Positions 1 through 6,120 of a DNA stretch of 7,365 nucleotides are shown here, piece after piece. Below the pieces are notes generated by a model, which had not been told where the DNA came from, ran no database searches, and was given only the letters and a program-made list of their open reading frames with translations. Location of the stretch: positions 1-7,365 of the forward strand of contig JAEZAR010000467.1 of assembly GCA_023430425.1 (NCBI GenBank), in the 5' to 3' direction. How positions within the stretch are numbered: position 1 is the first letter of the stretch; the number at the start of each line of letters is the position of its first letter. Origin of the DNA: Actinomycetes bacterium. Lineage in GTDB: Bacteria > Actinomycetota > Actinomycetes > Actinomycetales > Cellulomonadaceae. Made by a program: the position numbers and the translations under genes.

Positions 1-1
1 T

Positions 2-25
2 GGGGGGGGGGGGGGGGGGGGGGGG
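2..25. repeat. 24-base poly-G tract at the left edge
   Basis: An uninterrupted run of 24 G residues occupies almost the first 25 bases of the window. It lies about 36 bases beyond the stop codon of the minus-strand binding-protein gene, so it would be a poly-C run in that gene's 3' untranslated region. Homopolymers this long are rare in bacterial genomes, even GC-rich ones. It could be a real slippage-prone tract. It could equally be the dark-cycle poly-G artefact of two-colour sequencing at a contig edge, which I cannot exclude from the sequence. Confidence 0.9.
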
Positions 26-36
26 TGCGCACCCCC
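21..36. repeat. 16-bp perfect palindrome 3' of the binding-protein gene
   Basis: GGGGGTGC followed directly by GCACCCCC is a perfect palindrome that uses the last five G of the poly-G tract. In the transcript of the binding-protein gene it could fold as a six-pair stem with a GCGC loop about 25 bases after the stop codon. It could act as a terminator-like hairpin, although it is followed by C rather than U. If the poly-G tract is an artefact, half of this palindrome may be too. Confidence 0.4.
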
Positions 37-60
37 ACCACGGCCGATCGCTCGGGGCTG

Positions 61-1776
61 TTACCAGTTGGCGAGGCGCTCCTGGATACCGGCGTTGATC
101 GCGTCCTCGTACACCTGGACGTCGATCCTGCTGATGGCGTCGACGTAGGCGTCCCAGTTCGCGTCGAAGTCGGCAGGGTTACCGGCGATGATCCTCGGCA
201 GGTGCTGCACGTTGGCGTCGGTCAGCTGCTGGTTGACCTGGTTGGCCTCGTCGGAGAGTGGGATGTTCCACGCCGTGTAGTACGTGGGGTTCTCCGGCTG
301 CGGGTTCATGAACTCGAGCCAGGTCTTCTTGCCGTACGCGTCCATGACGGTGCGGTCGTACTCGCTCAGCGTCGCGAAGAATTCGGTGGGCTGGTCGTCG
401 GGGCTGAAGGCGTTGCCGTCGGAGAACTGACCGTTGTGCTTGGGCAGCACGTCGAGCAGCGCATCGAGACGGTTGGAGGCACGCCAGGTGAGGTCGCGGT
501 AGTTGGCGCGCTGCTCCTCCGTGCGGGTGAACATGCCGTCGTCGCCGACCAGGTAGTCCTCGCCCTCGATGCCCCAGGAGAGCACCTTCTGCCAGGGCTC
601 GCTGAGCATCAGGTCGAGGAACTTGAGTGCCTTCTCCGGCTGGTCGCTGGAGACGGAGACGCCGAAGCCCTGGTTGGTGTTCATGACGGGGCGGTCGGCG
701 TACCAGGGCTCAACCCCGTCGTAGACGGGCATGAGGGGCATGTAGGTGTACTCGAACTTGCCGGCGCTCTGGAGCGACTGGGTGGCGGTCTGGAAGTTCC
801 AGTACTGGTCGTGCATGCCGAGGACGGCGCCGGTGGCCAGCTTCGCGACGTACTGGTCGTACGTCAGGGTGAAGGACTCGGGGTCGACGACACCCGCGGC
901 GTACTGCTCGTTGAGGACCTCGAAGAAGTCCCTCGCGATGTCCTTGTCGGCGTAGATCTCCGCGTTGTTGTCGTCGTCGACGATGACGCCACCGTTGTTC
1001 GGGGAGCCTGCCAGCAGCGCCGGCGGGTTGGTCATGCCCCACTCACGCCCGGTCGACGCCAGGATCTCGAAGCCGACGGTCGGGGCGCCCTCGGTCTCGG
1101 GGTTCTCCGCCTTGTAGTCCGCGATGAGCTCGAAGTAGCGGTCGAGCGTCATGTTCTCGATGTCCGGCCAGCCGGCGTCCTCGAGCACACGCTTCTGGAT
1201 CCAGAACGCGGGACCCCAGTGGGTGCCGGCCGTGGGCTCGCCGTAGAAGCGGTTGTAGTTCGGGAAGATGTACAGGCCCGGCTCCACCTCATCGCCGCTG
1301 TAGCTCATCTTCTTGATGTCGTCCTCGACGTGCGTGGCGAGGTTGGGGTAGTCCCCGGTGGCCAGCATGTCGTCCAGGCGCAGCAGGGCGCCGCCCTCGA
1401 GGAGACGCATCTGCAGGTCGGTGGTGCCGACGAGGTCGGGGAACTGGCCGCCCGCGAGCATGACACCGATCTTCTGGTCCACGTTGTCCGGAGTCACGAT
1501 CTCGTACTCGAGGGTGACGCCGAGCTGCTCCTTGAGCAGATCGGTGATCTTGTTGTCGGCGGCCGGGGCCTGGTTGGCCGACGTGATCCAGACCGAGAGC
1601 GTCGTCGGGTCGCCGGGGGTCAGCGTTCCCGACGCGTCCGCGAGATCACCCTCGGGGATGACGGCAGGCGTCGAGGGGCCCTCCTCGGGCTCGCCCTCCG
1701 AGCCGCAGGCGACGAGGCCCGTGGACATCAATGCCACGAGGACAAGAGCTGACATCTTCTTTCTTGCGGTACGCAC
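61..1776 (-). CDS. Extracellular solute-binding lipoprotein of a carbohydrate ABC transporter (LipO/YtcQ-like)
   Basis: This 571-residue protein is predicted to be a lipid-anchored substrate receptor on the outer face of the membrane, delivering an oligosaccharide to an ABC permease. The N-terminus is a lipoprotein signal: basic residues R2, R5, K6 and K7, a hydrophobic stretch about 9-20, then the lipobox L21-V-A-C24. An acidic, Pro-rich linker (about 25-55) follows, then the binding fold from about residue 59, opening with LSVWI. The length and the abundant Trp/Tyr-containing segments (FWIQKRVLEDAGW, MHDQYWNF, YYTAWNIP) suit the long LipO/YtcQ-type branch of family 1 binding proteins. The start is GTG at 1776, behind AAGGGAGA six bases upstream; the internal ATG at codon 8 has no such site. 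No permease gene is visible; it would be expected left of the window. The substrate is inferred from the neighbouring arabinofuranosidase as arabinose-containing oligosaccharides, which the sequence does not prove. Confidence 0.9.
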   Translation of the reverse strand: MRTARKKMSALVLVALMSTGLVACGSEGEPEEGPSTPAVIPEGDLADASGTLTPGDPTTLSVWITSANQAPAADNKITDLLKEQLGVTLEYEIVTPDNVDQKIGVMLAGGQFPDLVGTTDLQMRLLEGGALLRLDDMLATGDYPNLATHVEDDIKKMSYSGDEVEPGLYIFPNYNRFYGEPTAGTHWGPAFWIQKRVLEDAGWPDIENMTLDRYFELIADYKAENPETEGAPTVGFEILASTGREWGMTNPPALLAGSPNNGGVIVDDDNNAEIYADKDIARDFFEVLNEQYAAGVVDPESFTLTYDQYVAKLATGAVLGMHDQYWNFQTATQSLQSAGKFEYTYMPLMPVYDGVEPWYADRPVMNTNQGFGVSVSSDQPEKALKFLDLMLSEPWQKVLSWGIEGEDYLVGDDGMFTRTEEQRANYRDLTWRASNRLDALLDVLPKHNGQFSDGNAFSPDDQPTEFFATLSEYDRTVMDAYGKKTWLEFMNPQPENPTYYTAWNIPLSDEANQVNQQLTDANVQHLPRIIAGNPADFDANWDAYVDAISRIDVQVYEDAINAGIQERLANW

Positions 1777-1797
1777 CGAGTCTCTCCCTTGAGATCA

Positions 1798-1821
1798 GTT
1801 CCGGTCGACCTTGACCGGAAC
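1798..1821 (-). promoter_or_regulatory. 9-bp inverted repeat in the leader of the binding-protein gene
   Basis: GTTCCGGTC and GACCGGAAC are perfect inverted repeats separated by six bases. The element ends 21 bases before the GTG start at 1776 and seven bases before the ribosome binding site at 1783-1790. If transcription starts near 1878 it lies in the untranslated leader and would form a nine-pair, GC-rich hairpin with a six-base loop. It could be an mRNA-stabilising or translation-modulating hairpin, or a DNA operator for a second regulator. The symmetry is seen directly; the role is inferred. Confidence 0.5.
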
Positions 1822-1875
1822 CCGTGCACATCGGACGCGCGCGCTTGAGTCGTGGCGCCCTCATCCCGGCGGGAT

Positions 1876-1887
1876 TTTAGCGTTAAA
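1876..1887. promoter_or_regulatory. Predicted LacI-family operator O1 (binding-protein gene)
   Basis: TTTAGCGTTAAA is symmetric at five of six base pairs around a central CG, the layout typical of LacI-family operators. It is one of two AT-rich islands in this otherwise GC-rich divergent region. It overlaps the -10 box and probable start site of the minus-strand promoter. A similar element, TTTATCGATATA, sits in the same relation to the regulator's own promoter, which supports both calls. Confidence 0.6.
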
Positions 1888-1914
1888 GTAGAGACGCCCT
1901 CGCGAGGCCGTCAA
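1885..1914 (-). promoter_or_regulatory. Predicted promoter of the binding-protein gene
   Basis: Read on the minus strand, TTGACG (1914-1909) and TACTTT (1890-1885) are separated by 18 bases and resemble the -35 and -10 boxes of a housekeeping sigma promoter. Transcription would start near 1878, giving a leader of about 100 bases. The -10 box shares its last three bases with the LacI-type operator at 1876-1887, so a bound repressor would block polymerase directly. Confidence 0.55.
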
Positions 1915-1929
1915 GCCCTCGCGCGTCTC
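1891..1929. repeat. Nested inverted and direct repeats around the -35 box of the binding-protein promoter
   Basis: GAGACGC (1891-1897) and GCGTCTC (1923-1929) form a 7-bp inverted repeat with 25 bases between the arms. Inside it are the perfect 10-bp palindrome CCTCGCGAGG (1898-1907) and two direct copies of CCCTCGCG (1897-1904 and 1916-1923), 19 bases apart. The cluster covers the -35 box and spacer of the predicted minus-strand promoter. It could bind a second regulator, but GC-rich sequence produces such symmetry by chance fairly often. Confidence 0.35.
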
Positions 1930-1997
1930 GAAATGGTCACGGCCACCTCCGGTGCCGCCGGTCGCTGCCGGCGTCCGCCCGAGAGGCTGCAGGACTC

Positions 1998-2025
1998 TTG
2001 CGCCGGCCCGTTTTATCGATATATT
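1998..2025 (+). promoter_or_regulatory. Predicted promoter of the lacI-family regulator gene
   Basis: TATATT at 2020-2025 is a good -10 box, preceded after a 16-base spacer by a weak -35 box, TTGCGC, at 1998-2003. Transcription would start near 2032 and leave a leader of about 80 bases before the regulator. The operator-like palindrome at 2012-2023 overlaps the -10 box, which predicts autorepression. The -35 match is poor, so the promoter is called mainly on the -10 box and context. Confidence 0.5.
2012..2023. promoter_or_regulatory. Predicted LacI-family operator O2 (autoregulation)
   Basis: TTTATCGATATA is symmetric at five of six base pairs around a central CG and contains the perfect core TATCGATA. 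With the element at 1876-1887 it gives a shared pattern TTTANCGNTAWA. It overlaps the -10 box of the regulator's predicted promoter. The two elements are about 136 bases apart centre to centre, or 13 helical turns at 10.5 bp per turn, so looping between two bound dimers is geometrically possible. Binding itself is inferred. Confidence 0.55.
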
Positions 2026-2112
2026 GAGCGCGCCCCGGCGGCGTGACCGGGTCTCTCCAGGTCGGGATGAGCGCATGCTGGACTGGCAGGCGCCGCGGGA
2101 AGAAGGACGCGC

Positions 2113-3117
2113 GTGGTGAGGATGGCGGACGTGGCCCGCGCGGCCGGCGTCTCGGTCATGACCGTGTCGAACGTCCTCAACGAACGTCTACCCGTCGGCG
2201 AGCAGACGCGCGCTCGCGTCATGGCGGCGGTCGAAGCCCTCGGGTACGAGGTCAACCTGACCGCGCGGCACCTGCGAGCCGGCCGGACCGACACCGTCGC
2301 CCTGGTCGTCCCGACCTTCCACGACTACTTCGGCGAGCTCGCCGACCAGGTGGCCCCGCTGATCGAGGCGGAGGGCCGTCACCTCGTCCTCGAACGGACG
2401 AGCGCCAACGCGGAGCAGGAGATGGAGGCGCTGAGCGTCGCGCGGCTCCAGATCTACGACGGCGTCCTGCTCTCCGTCGCCGGGCTCGACCTGGAGCTCC
2501 TGGAACGGGTTCGCACCACCAAGCCGATCGTGCTGCTGGGCGAGCGCGACGTCCCCGACCGCTTCAACCACGTGCGCCTGGCGAACGAGTCAGGTGCCCG
2601 CCTGGCCACGGCACACATGATCGAGCGCGGATCGCGCCGCATCGTCGCGCTCGGTTGCTCGTTCGACGCCGCACACATGATGACCACCGACCGCCGCGTC
2701 GGGTGGGAGAACGCGTGCCGCGAGGCAGGCCTTGCGGCCGATCCGGCCTACGTCGTGCCGGTCAGCGACTACACGTCCTCCAGCGGTCGCGACGCGATGC
2801 TCGAGGTCATCGCCTCGGGGCTGCCCTTCGACGGGGTCTTCGCCGTCACCGACATCGTCGCCCTCGGGGCGCTGTCCGCCCTGGCAGACAGTGGGCGGCG
2901 CGTCCCCATCGACGTCCAGCTCGCCGGTTTCGACAACCTCGACATGTCCCGCTTCATCCCTCCGGGCATCACGTCGGTCGACGTCAACCGCGAGGGCGTG
3001 GCCGAGGCGGCGGTCGGACTGCTGCACCGCCAGATGTCGGGCTGGACCGGTCCTGCCGAGCACGTCGTCGCACCCGTCCGCCTGGTGGTGCGTGGATCGA
3101 CCCGCGGCGGCGCCTAG
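2113..3117 (+). CDS. LacI-family transcriptional regulator, probable arabinose/arabinoside repressor
   Basis: This 334-residue protein has the full LacI/GalR layout and normal length. The N-terminal helix-turn-helix covers about residues 4-23 (MADVARAAGVS, then T17-V-S-N-V-L-N23). The hinge helix is at about 48-57 (NLTARHLRAG), with L54 at the position of the minor-groove Leu of the family. The rest is a periplasmic-binding-protein-like effector domain, including the typical late segment ALGALSAL and AGFDN. Two GTG codons, at 2113 and 2116, are plausible starts behind GGAAGAAGGA (2098-2107); spacing is 5 or 8 bases, so 2116 may be the true start. It diverges from the binding-protein gene and precedes the GH51 gene by 135 bases, which points to control of arabinoside uptake and hydrolysis. 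Two matching operators in the divergent region suggest it represses itself and the binding-protein gene. The effector is inferred, not visible. Confidence 0.92.
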   Translation: MVRMADVARAAGVSVMTVSNVLNERLPVGEQTRARVMAAVEALGYEVNLTARHLRAGRTDTVALVVPTFHDYFGELADQVAPLIEAEGRHLVLERTSANAEQEMEALSVARLQIYDGVLLSVAGLDLELLERVRTTKPIVLLGERDVPDRFNHVRLANESGARLATAHMIERGSRRIVALGCSFDAAHMMTTDRRVGWENACREAGLAADPAYVVPVSDYTSSSGRDAMLEVIASGLPFDGVFAVTDIVALGALSALADSGRRVPIDVQLAGFDNLDMSRFIPPGITSVDVNREGVAEAAVGLLHRQMSGWTGPAEHVVAPVRLVVRGSTRGGA

Positions 3118-3140
3118 CCGCGTGCGAGCGAGCCGCTCTC

Positions 3141-3224
3141 CGCGTCACCCACACCGCGTCACCCGCACCGTGTCACCCACACCGCGTCACCCGCACCGCG
3201 TCACCCACACCGCGTCACCCACAC
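3141..3224. repeat. Six 14-bp tandem repeats between regulator and arabinofuranosidase
   Basis: Six head-to-tail copies of CGCGTCACCCACAC fill 84 of the 135 intergenic bases. Copies 1, 5 and 6 are identical. Copies 2 and 4 have G at position 11 (CGCGTCACCCGCAC). Copy 3 has T at position 3. The array starts 24 bases after the regulator's stop and ends 12 bases before the ribosome binding site of the next gene. The unit length is not a multiple of three, so it is unlikely to be coding. It may be a minisatellite that varies by slippage, or an array of binding sites setting expression of the downstream gene. Confidence 0.95.
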
Positions 3225-3252
3225 CGCTGCCCGGTCAAAGGAGACCACCACC

Positions 3253-4824
3253 GTGAGCACCCCACCGTCTCCGCCCGCCCCCACGGCGGCCCCTGAGACG
3301 ACGACCGTCACGACGGCGATCATCGACCTCGACCTGCCCGGTCCCCGCATCTCGCGCCACGTGTACGGGCACTTCGCCGAGCACCTGGGCCGGTGCATCT
3401 ACGGCGGGTTCTGGGTGGGTGAGGACTCCGAGGTGCCCAACGTGCGGGGCATCCGGTCCGACGTGGTCGACGCGCTGCGCGCGCTGCGGATCCCGAACCT
3501 GCGCTGGCCGGGCGGGTGCTTCGCCGACGACTACCACTGGCGGGACGGGATCGGCCCGCGTGACGAGCGGCCCCGCATGGTCAACTCGCACTGGGGTGAC
3601 GTCGTGGAGGACAACTCGTTCGGCACCCACGAGTTCATGGACCTGTGCGAGCTGCTCGGGGCGGACCCGTACGTAGCGGGGAACGTCGGCTCCGGCAGCG
3701 TGGCGGAGATGTCGGACTGGGTCGAGTACCTGACCCGGGCGGACGACTCGCCGATGGCGGCGCTGCGCCGGGCGAACGGGCGCGACGAGCCGTGGCGGGT
3801 GCCGTTCTGGGGGTTGGGGAACGAGGCGTGGGGGTGCGGCGGACAGCTGCGTGCGGAGCAGTTCGCGTCGATGGCCCGGCAGTACGCCGCGTACACGCGC
3901 AACCATGGCGGCAACACCTTGTACCGGATCGCGGCCGGCGCGGACTCGGGCGACCTGCACTGGACCGAGACCCTGATGCGTTCGTTCGACGACCTGGCCG
4001 CCGACCCGCGCGAGCCCGCCCGGCCGTTCCAGGCCGTGTCGCTGCACTACTACACGATGTCGGGCTCGTGGGGCGACAAGGGCGAGGCCACCGGCTTCAG
4101 CACCGACGAGTGGTACACGACGATGGCCAGGGCTCGCCGCATCGAGGAGCTGCTCACGCGCCACTCGACGGTCATGGACCGGTACGACCCTCACCGCAAG
4201 GTGGGCCTGGTGGTCGACGAGTGGGGCACCTGGTGGAACGTGGAGAAGGGCACGAACCCGGGGTTCCTGCACCAGCAGAACACGCTGCGCGACGCGCTGG
4301 TCGCGTCCGTGCACTTCGACGCCTTCCACCGGCACGCGGAGCGGGTCGTGATGGCGAACATCGCGCAGACCGTCAACGTGCTGCAGGCGATGATCCTGAC
4401 GGACCCCGACACGGGGACGCTGGTGCTCACCCCGACGTACCACGTGTTCGCGATGAACGCCGGGCACCACGACGCCGCCGCGCTCGCCGTGCACCTGCGA
4501 GGCGTGGCGACCCGGACCGTCGACGGGACCGAGCTGCCGCTGGTCTCGGCCTCCGCCTCGGTCAAGGGCGACGCCGCGCTGGTCTCGTTGTCGAACCTCG
4601 ACACCGACACCGACACCACTGTCGTGCTCGACCTGCGCGGCCGCGACGTCGTCGGGCACGGGGCGAGCGTGCTGACCGCGCCCGCCCTGGACGCGCACAA
4701 CACCCCGGAGCGGCCCGACGCCGTCGCGCCGACCGCGCACCACGGTGTGCGGCCCCACTCGCGGGGGCTCGAGATCGACCTCCCGGCCCACTCCTACGTC
4801 ACCGTCAGTCTCGGCCTCGGTTGA
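3253..4824 (+). CDS. Intracellular alpha-L-arabinofuranosidase, glycoside hydrolase family 51
   Basis: This 523-residue enzyme should release terminal alpha-L-arabinofuranose from arabino-oligosaccharides with retention of configuration. Its length is usual for the family. The catalytic barrel carries the hallmark segments: GHFAEHLGR with E43, [13 protein letters not shown] (84-96), the acid/base in GLGNEAWG (N190, E191), LHYY (264-267) and the nucleophile in VVDEWGTWW (E323). The C-terminal region (about 390-523) is the beta-sandwich that usually closes the GH51 fold. There is no signal peptide; residues 2-20 are a Pro/Thr/Ala-rich tail, so substrate must be imported first, which fits the binding protein encoded nearby. 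The start is GTG at 3253, eight bases after AAAGGAGA (3237-3244). It probably shares transcription with the LacI gene, because I see no AT-rich promoter in the repeat-filled gap. Known GH51 members act on arabinan or arabinoxylan fragments; which one applies here is open. Confidence 0.95.
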   Translation: MSTPPSPPAPTAAPETTTVTTAIIDLDLPGPRISRHVYGHFAEHLGRCIYGGFWVGEDSEVPNVRGIRSDVVDALRALRIPNLRWPGGCFADDYHWRDGIGPRDERPRMVNSHWGDVVEDNSFGTHEFMDLCELLGADPYVAGNVGSGSVAEMSDWVEYLTRADDSPMAALRRANGRDEPWRVPFWGLGNEAWGCGGQLRAEQFASMARQYAAYTRNHGGNTLYRIAAGADSGDLHWTETLMRSFDDLAADPREPARPFQAVSLHYYTMSGSWGDKGEATGFSTDEWYTTMARARRIEELLTRHSTVMDRYDPHRKVGLVVDEWGTWWNVEKGTNPGFLHQQNTLRDALVASVHFDAFHRHAERVVMANIAQTVNVLQAMILTDPDTGTLVLTPTYHVFAMNAGHHDAAALAVHLRGVATRTVDGTELPLVSASASVKGDAALVSLSNLDTDTDTTVVLDLRGRDVVGHGASVLTAPALDAHNTPERPDAVAPTAHHGVRPHSRGLEIDLPAHSYVTVSLGLG

Positions 4825-4896
4825 CTGAACCTGGCGACCGGGCGCCCACCTTCGCGGGCCCCGTCCGCGGCCTCGGTCCGCCCGCCACGCTCACGA

Positions 4897-4914
4897 TCGG
4901 ACCTTCAGGTCTGA
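4897..4914 (+). terminator. Possible stem-loop downstream of the arabinofuranosidase
   Basis: TCGGACC-TTCA-GGTCTGA can form a seven-pair stem (one G-U pair) with a four-base loop, 72 bases after the GH51 stop codon. No U tract follows, so it is at best a weak or non-canonical terminator. The remainder of the gap 4825-4982 shows no convincing promoter for the next gene; a small GCCG-TCA-CGGC hairpin lies at 4952-4962. Confidence 0.3.
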
Positions 4915-4982
4915 GGCGCGGGCGCCGATAGGACGATCGGCTCCGACCGGGGCCGTCACGGCAACGTCGGAGGGAGCGCTCG

Positions 4983-5990
4983 GTGGACGGGTTCCTCGGC
5001 GTCGCCTGGGAGAACATCCTCGTCGGGCTGATGGGCGGGTTCATCGCCAGCGGCGTGTTCGTGGTCGCCCGTCGGCTCAACGAGTGGCTCCTGCAACGGC
5101 GGTTCCCCGTGGCGGGCAACTACATCACCAAGTTCGAGGACGAGGAGAACGGGCGCCACTACGTCGCGACCGCCCCCGCGACGCTCGAGCAGCGGGGCCG
5201 GCGCGTCACCGGCACCACCGTCATGGGCGACCGGGAGTGGATCCTGCAGGGGGAGCTGTCCGAGTCGGGCTTCATCCACGGCGTGTACGTGGCCAAGGAC
5301 CCGGTGGACCGCGGCGTCGGGAACTTCTTCCTGCGCATCCACAACAACCGGCAGATGGTGGGCCTCTGGTCGGGCTACGACTCGGTCAACGACTCGATCA
5401 CCTCCGGCCGGTACTCGTTCTACCCGCAGACCGACGACGTCACGACGCGCGCCGGTGAGCCCTCCGACCTCCTGGCCGTCCTGCGCATCGCCGACGAGCA
5501 GCTCGGGGAGGGATACGTCAGCGAGTCGGACCTGCGGCGGACTGACGAGTCCGACCGGAGCTTCACCCACGTCGCCGAGCTCGACGGACGCATCGTCGGG
5601 TTCGCCGTCGGCCTCGTCCGCGGGTCGGGCGAGGTCGGGGAGCTCATGCGGGTGCCGCTGCCGCGTCACCTGGCGCTCGCGGACCGCGTCGGGGTCGTCA
5701 AGACCGTGGCCGTCGCCCCCGGCTACCACGGCCGCGGGATCGGCACGCGCCTGGCCGACGCCTGCCTCGACGAGTTCCGCGCCCGCGGGGTGCAGGCGGT
5801 GTGCAGCGTGGCGTGGAAGCGCGGGGAGACGGTGAACATCAAGGGGGTGCTCGAGCGCCGGGGGTTCGTCGGCTTCGCGGAGGTCCCCGACTACTGGACG
5901 CAGGACAGCGTCCGCGACGGCTTCCGCTGCCCCGAGTGCGGGGAGCCGCCGTGCCGGTGCGCGGCCGTGATGTTCAGCCAGGTGCTCTGA
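4983..5990 (+). CDS. Membrane-anchored beta-domain / GNAT N-acetyltransferase fusion with Cys-rich tail
   Basis: This 335-residue protein joins four parts. Residues 11-31 form one hydrophobic, Gly-rich membrane helix followed by basic residues. Residues about 42-148 are beta-rich, with regularly spaced Gly and aromatics (GNY at 45, ILQGEL at 87, GVYVAKD at 100, GLWSGYD at 127, SGRYSFY at 141), suggesting a small barrel or sandwich. Residues about 158-300 are a GNAT domain, with motif A KTVAVAPGYHGRGIGT at 240-255, where acetyl-CoA pyrophosphate normally binds. The tail has C316-P-E-C319, C324-R-C326, a probable metal site. The start is GTG at 4983, six bases after CGGAGGGAG (4968-4976). The acceptor substrate is unknown. 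The first position of the usual Q/R-x-x-G-x-G motif is H249. It may be a sensor coupled to acetylation at the membrane. The gene order gives no clear link to the arabinose genes; GNAT assignment is firm, the rest is inference. Confidence 0.85.
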   Translation: MDGFLGVAWENILVGLMGGFIASGVFVVARRLNEWLLQRRFPVAGNYITKFEDEENGRHYVATAPATLEQRGRRVTGTTVMGDREWILQGELSESGFIHGVYVAKDPVDRGVGNFFLRIHNNRQMVGLWSGYDSVNDSITSGRYSFYPQTDDVTTRAGEPSDLLAVLRIADEQLGEGYVSESDLRRTDESDRSFTHVAELDGRIVGFAVGLVRGSGEVGELMRVPLPRHLALADRVGVVKTVAVAPGYHGRGIGTRLADACLDEFRARGVQAVCSVAWKRGETVNIKGVLERRGFVGFAEVPDYWTQDSVRDGFRCPECGEPPCRCAAVMFSQVL

Positions 5991-6051
5991 CGTCGTGTCC
6001 CACCGGCCCGGGGCAACCAGCCGCAGCTCTGGGGGGAACCGCCAGGGAGGT

Positions 6052-6070
6052 GTCACGCCCGCGGCGTGAC
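6052..6070 (+). promoter_or_regulatory. Perfect 8-bp stem-loop upstream of the small Cys-rich ORF
   Basis: GTCACGCC and GGCGTGAC are perfect inverted repeats with a three-base CGC loop. The element lies 61 bases after the GNAT gene stop and 50 bases before the ATG of the 36-codon ORF. With no U tract it is not a canonical intrinsic terminator. It could be a non-canonical terminator for the GNAT gene, an operator, or a leader hairpin for the following genes. The rest of 5991-6120 shows no recognisable -35/-10 pair. Confidence 0.5.
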
Positions 6071-6120
6071 GGCGCGCGCCGGGTGGTCCGGCGGCGGCGC
6101 CCCGACGAGAGGAGCAGGTC

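Noticed and set aside
25..1752. 575-codon open frame on the plus strand opposite the binding-protein gene
   Set aside because: It is antisense to a clear lipoprotein gene with signal peptide and lipobox. Its Val/Gly/Arg/Asp-heavy composition is what high-GC antisense frames give, and it begins at the poly-G tract.
2043..3296. 417-codon plus-strand frame overlapping the LacI gene and running through the tandem repeats
   Set aside because: Arg/Pro/His-rich translation out of frame with the obvious helix-turn-helix regulator; the open frame across the repeats reflects their composition only.
4600..4620. Short Asp-Thr repeat in the C-terminal domain of the GH51 protein
   Set aside because: Three GACACC hexamers encode a surface-loop DTDTDT stretch; this is ordinary codon-level slippage within a beta-sandwich loop and is not informative.
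3235..4791. 518-codon open frame on the minus strand opposite the GH51 gene
   Set aside because: Shadow of the catalytic gene: Arg/Val/His-rich, with no recognisable domain and no ribosome binding site, while the plus strand carries all the GH51 motifs.
4983..5430. Assignment of the beta-rich domain to the CBASS Cap15 effector family
   Set aside because: The layout is vaguely similar, but there is a single membrane helix, no nucleotidyltransferase or other defence gene nearby, and no signature motif I can identify.
5996..6055. Possible glycine- or SAM-type riboswitch before the small ORF (short resemblances such as GGGGCAACC and GCTCTGG)
   Set aside because: Only scattered short matches are present; the conserved core and paired elements of either aptamer could not be laid out. 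A covariance-model search would settle it.
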